This document shows positions 26,594-35,014 of a DNA stretch of 64,000 nt, one piece after another. Under the pieces are notes generated by a model that worked only from the letters and a program-made list of their open reading frames with translations, ran no database searches and was not told the origin of the DNA. The stretch is from JABWAJ01 sp046153985 (GTDB lineage Bacteria; Bacteroidota; Bacteroidia; Chitinophagales; Saprospiraceae). Each line of letters starts with the position of its first letter. The first letter of the stretch is position 1. Location: positions 37,211 through 101,210 of the forward strand of contig JBJXFD010000557.1 of assembly GCA_046153985.1 (NCBI GenBank). Reading direction: 5' to 3'. The translations under genes and the position numbers were made by a program.

Positions 26594-27712
26594 CTATTTT
26601 AAGAATCTTTGCAAAGAAAGGAAAATCACATCCCTAAATTGTCTAAATATGCTTGGTGGTACAACCCTAACTTGAGGAGTGCCCGATTTTGTGAGTAGTG
26701 CATAGTAGCTCTCAATATGAGAGATATTAAGCACTTTGTATCTGGTAAGAAAAGCAGGCTCCACAGTTCGTCCCAATTGGTAAAATACAGCATCGTAGCC
26801 TTTTTCTAAAGCAAATTGACTAAGGATTGTCCTTCCTTGGTCTATTCCGTCTTTAATATAAGAACCGAAATAAATCGCAAATACGCCACCAGGGTCCAGA
26901 AATTCATCCAACTTTTGTACGATGTCTGGTATTTCTTCAAGTCCTGCCTTTTCGATATCAATGAACCATGGATTAGCCAATATCAAATCATAAGTTTCAC
27001 CAAGCTGGCCAAACAAATCGGATTGTACTGCATCAATTTTCTCTGACAGCTCATTTAGCGCAACCGACAATTTTGTAAATTCAACAGCTCTGGAGTTTAT
27101 GTCTACTCCTACGACCTTCTCCGAAAGATTCTCAATGCAAATAAGTTGTATTCCTGTCCCACATCCTAATTCCAGCACACTTTTAAATTTCCTTCCACTA
27201 AGGTATTTCTGATTACTGGCAGCAAATTTTACGGAGTCAGCCCCTACATAAACCCTGTTTTGGGGTTTGTCGGCATCATATTCGTGATATTGATAAGTAT
27301 GGTGGCTGTCTCTTAGTATGAAGTAGCGATCAATTGGAATAATGCTGTATAGTAGCTCGTACGTGCCATTATCTTTCTGAACAAGAATTCTTTTATCAAC
27401 AGCTTCGCTAATCCAATCATCATCAAAATAGGCTTGAATAATATTTAAAGGAAAAGCTTGATTAAGAAAGCAAAATTTGTAAAAAAACACGACATTTTTG
27501 TCCTTTTTCGCAATCCAATTCAAATAGAATCCGGGATAAATCGAATAATAAAACAAAAGGTGCTTCTTTTTTGAAAAGAGGTTAACAAGGTTTTCAAACT
27601 CTTTAAAAAGTCCCCAAATGCTTTTCCTTGATGGAATGTATTGTATGCTTGAATAATGATTTTCCCGCAAAGTTCGAACAAAAACTTGTAGTATTTCCAA
27701 TTTTTCTTTCAT
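26594..27712 (-). CDS. Class I SAM-dependent methyltransferase
   Basis: 372 aa. The SAM-binding motif I is SVLELGCGTGIQLI (about 179-192), motif II VVGVDIN, and motif IV is LILANPWF, an N/D-P-P-Y-like motif seen in N- and C5-methyltransferases. About 170 N-terminal residues have no recognised domain and may select the substrate. The C-terminus (340-372) is basic. It lies between a glycosyltransferase and a polysaccharide deacetylase, so methylation of a sugar in the glycan is likely but unproven. Confidence 0.75.
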   Translation of the reverse strand: MKEKLEILQVFVRTLRENHYSSIQYIPSRKSIWGLFKEFENLVNLFSKKKHLLFYYSIYPGFYLNWIAKKDKNVVFFYKFCFLNQAFPLNIIQAYFDDDWISEAVDKRILVQKDNGTYELLYSIIPIDRYFILRDSHHTYQYHEYDADKPQNRVYVGADSVKFAASNQKYLSGRKFKSVLELGCGTGIQLICIENLSEKVVGVDINSRAVEFTKLSVALNELSEKIDAVQSDLFGQLGETYDLILANPWFIDIEKAGLEEIPDIVQKLDEFLDPGGVFAIYFGSYIKDGIDQGRTILSQFALEKGYDAVFYQLGRTVEPAFLTRYKVLNISHIESYYALLTKSGTPQVRVVPPSIFRQFRDVIFLSLQRFLK

Positions 27713-27716
27713 CAGT

Positions 27717-28676
27717 TTACTTCAGCCAGTTGGTTTGCATATAATGATAAATTTTACCCAGAAAAAATTTAAGCCCATCTCCCGGATAAATCCCTATACG
27801 CGGCATAAAAAATGGATTGGTCGTTTCTGTGCAGACACCTTGTTCTAAAGAAAGCCCGCAAGAATAATAGGTTGAAACAAAAGCAAAAATTTTATCTCCG
27901 ATTATTTCCTTAGATCCATATGGGTAGCATATGGCAAAAACTTCTTTTTGAGTAATTTCTTCCAGTGCTTTTTTGGAGGAAGAAAATTCATCCTCGATTT
28001 CAGCAGGAGTACACAGACTAAGGCTTTCATGATTATAGGTATGCGATTGAAAACAAAAAGCTTTTTCCATAGAAAGCTCTCTAACCGCATCTACCGGCAT
28101 CACTTTCACCCCATCCGTAATAATTTCTTCTACAGGAATATTATTTTCTTCGAAGAAGTTTTGTACCACCTTTTCAAATTCAACAATCCTGAACTTAGCC
28201 GGATTAAAGTAAGTATTCACTTTATGTTTTACTTCAAGCTTGTTTTCTGGCGTTATCTGATAATGCAAACCATTCAAGATAAATGCTTTCCGCTTCTCAA
28301 GTAATTTTTGCACCCACGTTCCAGGCAACGCCTGGTTGTTGACAGAAAACCTTACCGGTAAAAAAAGTGTGAGTGGTAAATTATGCTTCCGGCATATTTC
28401 GGTTGCTTTTTCTACATCTTCTACCAAGCAATCATCAAGGGTCAGTGTGCAATATCCTCCGGTTTTTTTTTGTTCTATCCGGGATGCAAACGTTTTTAAA
28501 TCAACAACCTCAAACCTTTTTTTCAAAACAGCAAGTTGTTGATCAAATTCCTTTGAATCAATCTGGTGGTAACACAATATAAAAGGCTTGATCATGCCCG
28601 GAACAACATGCGCAAGCTTGTTTAAAAGCAAAACTTCCCGCAGGTTGAAATAAAGCCTTTTTAAAGCAGCCTTCAA
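27717..28676 (-). CDS. Polysaccharide deacetylase (NodB-like)
   Basis: 319 aa. The catalytic motif TLTLDDC (77-83) and SHTYNHESLS (211-220) with H212 and H216 match motifs 1 and 2 of the NodB domain, which removes N- or O-acetyl groups using a divalent metal. A Cys follows the second Asp where Gly is usual. There is no signal peptide, so it may act on lipid-linked or nucleotide sugars in the cytoplasm. The start overlaps the second carbamoyltransferase gene by 4 bp. Confidence 0.83.
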   Translation of the reverse strand: MKAALKRLYFNLREVLLLNKLAHVVPGMIKPFILCYHQIDSKEFDQQLAVLKKRFEVVDLKTFASRIEQKKTGGYCTLTLDDCLVEDVEKATEICRKHNLPLTLFLPVRFSVNNQALPGTWVQKLLEKRKAFILNGLHYQITPENKLEVKHKVNTYFNPAKFRIVEFEKVVQNFFEENNIPVEEIITDGVKVMPVDAVRELSMEKAFCFQSHTYNHESLSLCTPAEIEDEFSSSKKALEEITQKEVFAICYPYGSKEIIGDKIFAFVSTYYSCGLSLEQGVCTETTNPFFMPRIGIYPGDGLKFFLGKIYHYMQTNWLK

Positions 28677-30373
28677 TGCTTTTCTATATGTGGTGATTCG
28701 AGCATATAGTTGCCGATAGATAAATAATCCAGCCGTCCGTCATTAAAGGTTTTTACTGCGTCATAAGGGGTACAGATTATGGGCTCTTCGTGCATGTTAA
28801 AACTCGTGTTTACCAGATTGGGTACTCCTGTAAGCCGGTAATAATACTCCAATATTTTAAACATAGACGGGTTGCTTTTGGGGGTAACAATTTGCGGTCT
28901 TGCTGTTCCGTCTACATGCACTGCAGCGGGAGAATTTTTTTTCATTTCATCGGTACAATCGGTGGTGATTGTCATAAATTCTGCTGTGTAGCGTATTTTA
29001 TCCACATTCAAATACATACTATCCGCCATATAATCTAATGTTGCTGGTGCAAAAGGCATAAACTCTGTCCGATTCAGGCGCTTGTTCAGCCATTTATTTA
29101 CATCATCTTGTTGCGTTGGCGCCATGATGGTGCGATTGCACAGCGCTCGCGGACCATATTCCATCCGGCCATTAAATCGCCCTACGACATAACCTTGTGC
29201 CAGGAGTTCGGCAGCCCTCTTTTCAGGGTTTTCTTCCTTTGTATATGCAAAATCAAATTTTTGAATGGCTTCGAGTATTTCTGCTTCTGTAAACTCAGGA
29301 CCAAAAAATACATTGTCCAGCCGATAGGGCTGAAAGGGTTTGTTTTTATGGGCCAGCAGTAAAGCGGCGCCTGTTCCAATTCCACAATCTGACATGCCAG
29401 GATGCACAAACACTTCTTCAACGCCTTCAATCTCCATCACCCGCTGGTTCATTTTTACATTTGCCGCCACCCCACCGGCAAGGCATACCCGATTCAGGTT
29501 ATATTTCTTAAGGTAGATTTGTACCGTATGCACCACTACAGTTTCTAACACTTTTTGAAATGCCGCAGCCAGGTCTTCCTTTTTTCCTTCTCCGAATATC
29601 TTTTTGTTCTTAAAAGGATCAAGGGTATTCAAGTAGATAAACCCATCTTCCGTCAGGATAAAATCTTTCATGATTTCATCAAAATATACATCCGGGTTTC
29701 CGTAGGCAGCAAGCCCCAATACCTTTCCTTCGTGCCTGTTGGGGATAAACCCCAACGCTTTCGTTACCCGCCCGTACATCATCCCCAGGGATTGGGGACT
29801 TGGAATGTATGCCTGCAACTCAAGGTTTTCGCCGGCTCCAAGGTATATCGAGCCCGCACACCCCGAACCATAGCCGTCTAAAGACACAACCAGAGATTTG
29901 TCAAATCCGGAGGTATAATAAGCGCTGGCAATGTGGCACAACTGGTGGTGGAAATACGTTACCTTGCCCTGGTACCCGATCTGATTCAGCCCGTCCAAAA
30001 AAGTGTTGTGCGATTTTTTCCATTCCCGGTAATTAATGAACAACCCTCTGCGAATTACATTCAAAGCATGTCGCACGGACTGGAACAATGGGGCCGGGCT
30101 CCGAAAACTTTCCCGGATGCTCTGCCATCCCGTTTTCAGATAAAGCCTCCTTTCTTCTTCCGGCTTTAGCCACCCAAAACCAATCGCATTGAGGTCATTA
30201 ATCCCAATATCCAAAAACTTAAGCCCATCTTCAATAGCATGGTATGGGAATCCATCCTGTTGTTTTTGGCGTGTAAACCGCTCTTCCTGAGAAGCGTAGA
30301 CTATTTTTTCGTCCTTCAAAAAAGTAACTGTTACATCACAGTCTATTGAAGAAATTCCTAAGTAAAATGGCAT
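28673..30373 (-). CDS. Carbamoyltransferase (NodU/CmcH family), copy 2
   Basis: 566 aa. Same two-domain family as the copy at 23560: FHHQLCHIASAYY (141-153), VSLDGYGSGCAG (163-174), CLAGGVAANVKMNQR and GRFNGRMEYGPRALCNR. It probably adds a second carbamoyl group or acts on another sugar. The two copies share only the family's conserved parts. Coupled by a 4-bp overlap to the deacetylase, so the pair may act on the same residue (free amine or hydroxyl made, then capped). Confidence 0.9.
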   Translation of the reverse strand: MPFYLGISSIDCDVTVTFLKDEKIVYASQEERFTRQKQQDGFPYHAIEDGLKFLDIGINDLNAIGFGWLKPEEERRLYLKTGWQSIRESFRSPAPLFQSVRHALNVIRRGLFINYREWKKSHNTFLDGLNQIGYQGKVTYFHHQLCHIASAYYTSGFDKSLVVSLDGYGSGCAGSIYLGAGENLELQAYIPSPQSLGMMYGRVTKALGFIPNRHEGKVLGLAAYGNPDVYFDEIMKDFILTEDGFIYLNTLDPFKNKKIFGEGKKEDLAAAFQKVLETVVVHTVQIYLKKYNLNRVCLAGGVAANVKMNQRVMEIEGVEEVFVHPGMSDCGIGTGAALLLAHKNKPFQPYRLDNVFFGPEFTEAEILEAIQKFDFAYTKEENPEKRAAELLAQGYVVGRFNGRMEYGPRALCNRTIMAPTQQDDVNKWLNKRLNRTEFMPFAPATLDYMADSMYLNVDKIRYTAEFMTITTDCTDEMKKNSPAAVHVDGTARPQIVTPKSNPSMFKILEYYYRLTGVPNLVNTSFNMHEEPIICTPYDAVKTFNDGRLDYLSIGNYMLESPHIEKH

Positions 30374-30400
30374 GTTTTATAAAGATATTTACGGGATGTA

Positions 30401-31561
30401 TCAATTGATCATTAATTTCTTAGCCTTTTGTAGTGCCAGGCTCGGCCAATTTTTATCCATACATGGTTTTTCGATCAGCAAAAAAAACACTCCACAAACG
30501 ACCAATAAAAAAGGCGTACAAAGCAAAAATTGCACGACTAAGTTGGCTAAGTAAGACCCTTCAAAGGCCAGGCTCGAAGTAAATTTCACCAATAAATGCA
30601 ACAGCGCATAATGCAGCAGATAAATGGTGTAACACATTCCGCCAAGTGTATAAACAAGTGGTAACCGGTAAAATCGGTTGCTCAGTATGCCCTTAAATGC
30701 AGCGATAAAAATCAGAAAGGTGGCTACATTAAAAACAAAATTGTTCAACCAATACGCTTGCGGTTTGTAAAAATAGAACAATAAAAAAACAGCTATTAGC
30801 CCCGTCGCATCCCAAATCAAGTTTTTCCGCTGGATAAATGCAGGATATTTCAGGTAAATCCAACCAAAAAAGATGCCCGTGATAAAATTGCTGATATATA
30901 TCAGAATGGAGTATTTTAAATTAGCCGGACCTCCATTTAAAATGGCTGATTTCCAGTAGAAAGAAAGTGCAGCTATGGCGATCAGAAACCCAATCGCGAA
31001 CCACTTTTTTTTCATCACAGCGAATAGCAAAAAGAATAAAGGAATCAACACATAAAACTGAGCCTCTGTTTCCAGGCTCCAGGTAACCGGATTGATGATT
31101 GAAGGGACGCCAAAAACAAAGGCATGCAGGTAAAACAATCCGGCCATAAATGCAGGAAAAAGATCGCCGGCATTTTCTCCAAGTACAAACACATGCACGC
31201 CGTAAAAGCCAACAAGAGAAAGAATAAAAGGAGGTTCCAAACGGGTAAGCCTCCGGTAGAAATAATCCCCCAAGGCCACTTTTTTCTCCTGAAACAAAAA
31301 GTGCTTTAAAAACGGAATGGCTAAAATAAAGCCACTAATGGCAAAAAACACCTTAACCCCCAAATCGAGCCGGACGATCCACCATCCTGCATACAGCGGG
31401 TGGTCCATACCCAATTCCAAACGCCAGTCCGTTGAACTGATTTCGGAAAATGTTGTGTTCAGGTGAAACACAACGACTGTAATGATGGCAAAAAAACGAA
31501 GGCCGTCTATTTCCGGTATGAAACGAGTTGTATTGGTATAGCGTTGGAAGTATTTAAGCAT
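30401..31561 (-). CDS. Family 3 membrane acyltransferase (OafA-like)
   Basis: 386 aa from the chosen start. Multi-pass inner-membrane O-acyltransferase with the N-terminal family signature FIPEIDGLRFFAIITVVVFH (Arg and His of the active site) and about ten hydrophobic helices. It lacks the extra periplasmic SGNH domain. Usually it adds acetyl or other short acyl groups to polysaccharide. The ATG at 31561 (MLKYFQRY) is preferred to that at 31627, since it gives the usual short N-terminus and an 8-bp overlap with the preceding gene. Confidence 0.87.
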   Translation of the reverse strand: MLKYFQRYTNTTRFIPEIDGLRFFAIITVVVFHLNTTFSEISSTDWRLELGMDHPLYAGWWIVRLDLGVKVFFAISGFILAIPFLKHFLFQEKKVALGDYFYRRLTRLEPPFILSLVGFYGVHVFVLGENAGDLFPAFMAGLFYLHAFVFGVPSIINPVTWSLETEAQFYVLIPLFFLLFAVMKKKWFAIGFLIAIAALSFYWKSAILNGGPANLKYSILIYISNFITGIFFGWIYLKYPAFIQRKNLIWDATGLIAVFLLFYFYKPQAYWLNNFVFNVATFLIFIAAFKGILSNRFYRLPLVYTLGGMCYTIYLLHYALLHLLVKFTSSLAFEGSYLANLVVQFLLCTPFLLVVCGVFFLLIEKPCMDKNWPSLALQKAKKLMIN

Positions 31562-32843
31562 GTATTGGTGTACTCTCTTTGATCCTGCGAAGTGGTGCTC
31601 CTGGGTGTCTCTTTTTAAACCGCGCATACTTCACACTGATGGCAGACACAACGGCAATAAGAAACCAAGGATAAACATTTACAATTCCGGTTATAAAATA
31701 CAAATGTGTACACATTCCGAAAAACGACCAATAAAAGGCTGTTTCTAATGGGGTACGCCTGTTGGCTGATATAATGAAGCCATAAAGATTATACAAGATG
31801 ATTAATACAAATGGCACAAAAAGAAATAGCCCTCCTTCCGCCATTAAAGCAATATAGGAATTATGCGCACTTTTGTTATTCCATTGTTTTTTTCTCAGAA
31901 CAATTTTTGATCCTTCAAAGTCTCCTTTAAAAACACCTTCATAATTAGAAAAATTATTCAACCCGATGCCTGTAAATAGATTTTTATTAAAAAGATCAAG
32001 CCCTTTTTCCACTTGTAACTTTCTAACTAAAATGGATTGATCAGTTGCCGCCAAGTTATCATTTTCGTAAAACAATTCATGCATCCTCGGACTCGATTGC
32101 AGAATATACCCTTCTACAATGCTCAATTGCATAGAAGCGAATAAAACAAGACCTATGAAACCAGCCCTTATGATTTTCCCAAAGCTAATGTATCCTAAAT
32201 ATAACGCGCCAAGTGAAGAACCAAAAACGAGCACAAAGCCTGCTCTCCTGCCGATGAGTAATAAACTGAGTAAAACCACTGCTAAAAATAACAAAGCCTG
32301 ATTTTTGCCATAACGATGTGCGATATAGGCAACACTCGGCGCAGTGTAACACACCAGCAAAAAGGCATAAGAATTGGGAGCAAAATTATTTAGAACCGGC
32401 AAATTTATAAAGTCTTGTACCTGGTAATATAACACAGAAGTAAGTACACCTAGGAAAATAAATTTACTAGTGTAAGTAAGGTTGACAAAGTGCCAGATAT
32501 TCAGGATAAAAATTACTAAAGCCGACCAGTAGATATAATTCGGAAGAACAGCCAAAGCTCTGGATAATGAGTCGTCATTTTGGGCATCGATTGTCAGTAC
32601 TGAAATGATAGCGCCCAACCCAAAAAAACAAGCAAATAGTTGAGGTTTACTATGGATTTTGAATGTTTTAACTTTAGCAGAAAAATTTAGAATCATTACT
32701 GGAAATAGATACAGCGAAAGATTTATACCACCAAGCAGAAAAACAGGAAAAGCCATTAGATAACCAAAGACTGCCAACAGTTTTAATTCTGTGGCAATAA
32801 CCCTTTTGCGGTTTACTCGAATATGTGAATAAGGTGTATTCAT
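31554..32843 (-). CDS. O-antigen ligase / polymerase-like membrane protein (Wzy_C type)
   Basis: 429 aa with about ten membrane helices. The large periplasmic loop carries GIGLNNFSNYEGVF and NNKSAHNSYIALMAEGG, the pattern of the O-antigen ligase/polymerase (Wzy_C) family. In this locus it most likely polymerises repeat units on undecaprenyl diphosphate; a ligase role is the alternative. It is the only such protein in the window. Confidence 0.82.
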   Translation of the reverse strand: MNTPYSHIRVNRKRVIATELKLLAVFGYLMAFPVFLLGGINLSLYLFPVMILNFSAKVKTFKIHSKPQLFACFFGLGAIISVLTIDAQNDDSLSRALAVLPNYIYWSALVIFILNIWHFVNLTYTSKFIFLGVLTSVLYYQVQDFINLPVLNNFAPNSYAFLLVCYTAPSVAYIAHRYGKNQALLFLAVVLLSLLLIGRRAGFVLVFGSSLGALYLGYISFGKIIRAGFIGLVLFASMQLSIVEGYILQSSPRMHELFYENDNLAATDQSILVRKLQVEKGLDLFNKNLFTGIGLNNFSNYEGVFKGDFEGSKIVLRKKQWNNKSAHNSYIALMAEGGLFLFVPFVLIILYNLYGFIISANRRTPLETAFYWSFFGMCTHLYFITGIVNVYPWFLIAVVSAISVKYARFKKRHPGAPLRRIKESTPIHA

Positions 32844-32880
32844 TAGAAATTAAAAAAATATATTAATTAAGCACATTCCT

Positions 32881-33915
32881 TTATTTAAAAAACTTCAATA
32901 TATACTTAGATAAAGCTATAGGTAAACGGCTCAATAGAGAAAGCAATAAGAAGTGTTTATTTTTAATGGCATCAATCGGATAGGTTGCCAAAGCAAGATT
33001 TTTTAACCTTAACGCATGAATTTTATCTCCCGCTTGAAGTGCCCGAATTCCAGGATTTATCAATACTTTTTCAACAAATCGCCCGGCTAACCATTGGCGG
33101 TCTTTCCCGATTTTTGAAAGAAAACTGTCCGGAATTTCCAAGCTCGTCCGATATTCATCTACTTCAAATTTCAAGCTGGCACTTTTTTTCAGCAAATTGG
33201 TTTGGTTATTTTGGTGCCAGCGATAGCTAAATAAAGTTTCATCAAGGTAATAAGCCCATTCCACTTCCATTAATAATTTAAAATGGAACCACTTATCCGG
33301 ATTTATCATCCTGGATCCTCCATACCCGCCAGCTTTGTGATAATACGCAGTCGGGTAACACAAACTGACAAAATTAAAAGCCCCCTGCATATCTGTCAAA
33401 CACCTTTCCAATAATTCAGAAGCCCTGATGCGATACACTTTTGCGCCCATTAACTCGGAAAGTTGCGGATGGATGTCTTTTTTTTTCCAAACTTTTCTTA
33501 CCTGTTGATTCGACAACAATTTTCCTTCTGAGTCAATCATATCCTGATTAGACCCAAAAATATAGCTGTGAGGGCCAACTTCTTTTTCAACCAAACGCAT
33601 AAATTTATCATAATGGTTCAGCGCGCCGGGTTTCATCAAATCATCAGAAGAAACCAACAATTGCCAAGTACCTTCTGCTTTTCCGGCAGCCATGTCTAAA
33701 TTTCCTGCAAAGCCAAGGTTAGAGACATTTTGCTGCGCAGTTATCCTTTTATCTTTCCGTGAAAACTCCTGAATAAGCGCCCAGGATTGATCCGTACTTT
33801 GATTGTCAGATATCCTTATTTCAAAATCTATAAAATCCTGTAAAAGAACACTGTCAATGGTTTCGTCAATGTAGTTTTCATAATTATAGTTCGGTATACA
33901 AATCGAAAATTTCAT
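32881..33915 (-). CDS. Family 2 glycosyltransferase
   Basis: 344 aa, GT-A fold. It begins FSICIPNYNYENYIDETIDS, with RISDNQSTDQS and VSSDDLMKPGAL (the metal-binding D-x-D type site) in the first 110 residues. The C-terminal part (about 250-344) is basic with hydrophobic patches that may lie on the membrane. It overlaps the nucleotidyltransferase gene by 4 bp. Specificity unknown. Confidence 0.85.
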   Translation of the reverse strand: MKFSICIPNYNYENYIDETIDSVLLQDFIDFEIRISDNQSTDQSWALIQEFSRKDKRITAQQNVSNLGFAGNLDMAAGKAEGTWQLLVSSDDLMKPGALNHYDKFMRLVEKEVGPHSYIFGSNQDMIDSEGKLLSNQQVRKVWKKKDIHPQLSELMGAKVYRIRASELLERCLTDMQGAFNFVSLCYPTAYYHKAGGYGGSRMINPDKWFHFKLLMEVEWAYYLDETLFSYRWHQNNQTNLLKKSASLKFEVDEYRTSLEIPDSFLSKIGKDRQWLAGRFVEKVLINPGIRALQAGDKIHALRLKNLALATYPIDAIKNKHFLLLSLLSRLPIALSKYILKFFK

Positions 33916-34634
33916 GGCCGATTTTTCAAATATTCTTCAAACATTCGCTTCGCCTCCGGCGTCCCCATATCCCACATCGCAGCGGCTTTTGAGATGCCAA
34001 CCGGTCTGTCTTTCACCAAATAACGATTGTACAAAGGCATCACATAATATTCGCCTTTGGTGGTTTCTTTAGCTGCAATCAATTGCTCTGCTTCCTGTTG
34101 AAAAACCTTGGCATCGGAAAAATAGTAGACTCCTGTGCTGGCCCAATCAGATATTCTTTGTTTTTCCGCCACTTCAATAACCCGCCCTTGTTCGTCGGTT
34201 TTGGCAAAACTCCATTGTTCACCAGGAAGTTCGATGACTGAGATCAGCCCTTCAAAATAACGTTGGTCAATATCTTCCTGCATTCGGTCGAGCGCAACAT
34301 AAGAATCCGATGCTGCAATGAGTAACCCCTCCCCTTCCTGAAAATGGCCGGACGCTTCTAAGACAGTACACAACTGCCCTTCAGTGATGTCGTCCAACAA
34401 GACCAACTCAAATTCACGAACGACCTCTTCGCGGATGATCCGATGCAAATCATAAGCTTCCTCATGTTCTTTCAAAGCCACAAACACCACTTTTCGGTAG
34501 CGTAACTGCGATACCGAACGAAAAGCGTGTTGGAGCATAGGCTTCCCGGCCACTTCAATTAATGGCTTCGGACGTTCAAATCCCTTATCCGCATACCGGC
34601 TTCCCCGGCCTGCCATTGGAATTACCAACAACAT
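33912..34634 (-). CDS. Sugar-1-phosphate nucleotidyltransferase-like protein
   Basis: 240 aa. The signature VIPMAGRGSRYADKGFERPK (4-23) with KPLIEVAGKPML is the NTP-binding loop of sugar nucleotidyltransferases; ASDSYVALD is the metal-binding region. It is short compared with RfbA or GlmU and has no left-handed beta-helix. It would activate a phosphorylated small molecule or sugar using NTP. It stands beside a HAD phosphatase and a nucleotidyltransferase-kinase fusion, which suggests one three-protein route to an activated substituent. Confidence 0.8.
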   Translation of the reverse strand: MLLVIPMAGRGSRYADKGFERPKPLIEVAGKPMLQHAFRSVSQLRYRKVVFVALKEHEEAYDLHRIIREEVVREFELVLLDDITEGQLCTVLEASGHFQEGEGLLIAASDSYVALDRMQEDIDQRYFEGLISVIELPGEQWSFAKTDEQGRVIEVAEKQRISDWASTGVYYFSDAKVFQQEAEQLIAAKETTKGEYYVMPLYNRYLVKDRPVGISKAAAMWDMGTPEAKRMFEEYLKNRP

Positions 34635-34651
34635 TTTCTGCTCATTTCAGG

Positions 34652-35014
34652 TTATCGTTCTTTGGCAAGCACTTCCAGGTCTGCGACTGAAAGCTCCTGC
34701 CAGCTGTTGTGGCGCAAGGCGCGGTCATCAATATAAAGATGTGCATTGGGTTTCCCAAAATAGATTTCATCGTATGGCACCTGATGCTGTTCCAACCAAT
34801 CCAACGTCGTTTTTCCAATATTTTTCATCACCTTTCCCAGGTTCGACTCGCAAGTTGCCATATTTCGAGCCGTCTGGATAATGATGTAGTGGCCGTTTTC
34901 CCGAAGCGTTTGCAGAAAGGAGATGGCCCCTTCTGTAGGTTCGAGTTCACTATACAACTGCCCCGGCTGTTTGATTTTGCAAATGGTTCCATCCAGGTCT
35001 ATTACGATTCTCAT
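34652..35014 (-). CDS. Small HAD-family phosphatase of capsule-cluster type
   Basis: 120 aa. HAD motif I is VIDLDGT (4-10) with D6 and D8 as nucleophile and acid/base. Later IIQTARN supplies motif II, and YFGKPNAHLYIDDRALRH holds the Lys and the acidic motif IV. No cap domain. Such proteins are often annotated as capsular biosynthesis phosphatases. The ATG at 35014 immediately precedes motif I and cannot be moved, so the 65-bp overlap with the end of the fusion gene is genuine. Confidence 0.82.
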   Translation of the reverse strand: MRIVIDLDGTICKIKQPGQLYSELEPTEGAISFLQTLRENGHYIIIQTARNMATCESNLGKVMKNIGKTTLDWLEQHQVPYDEIYFGKPNAHLYIDDRALRHNSWQELSVADLEVLAKER

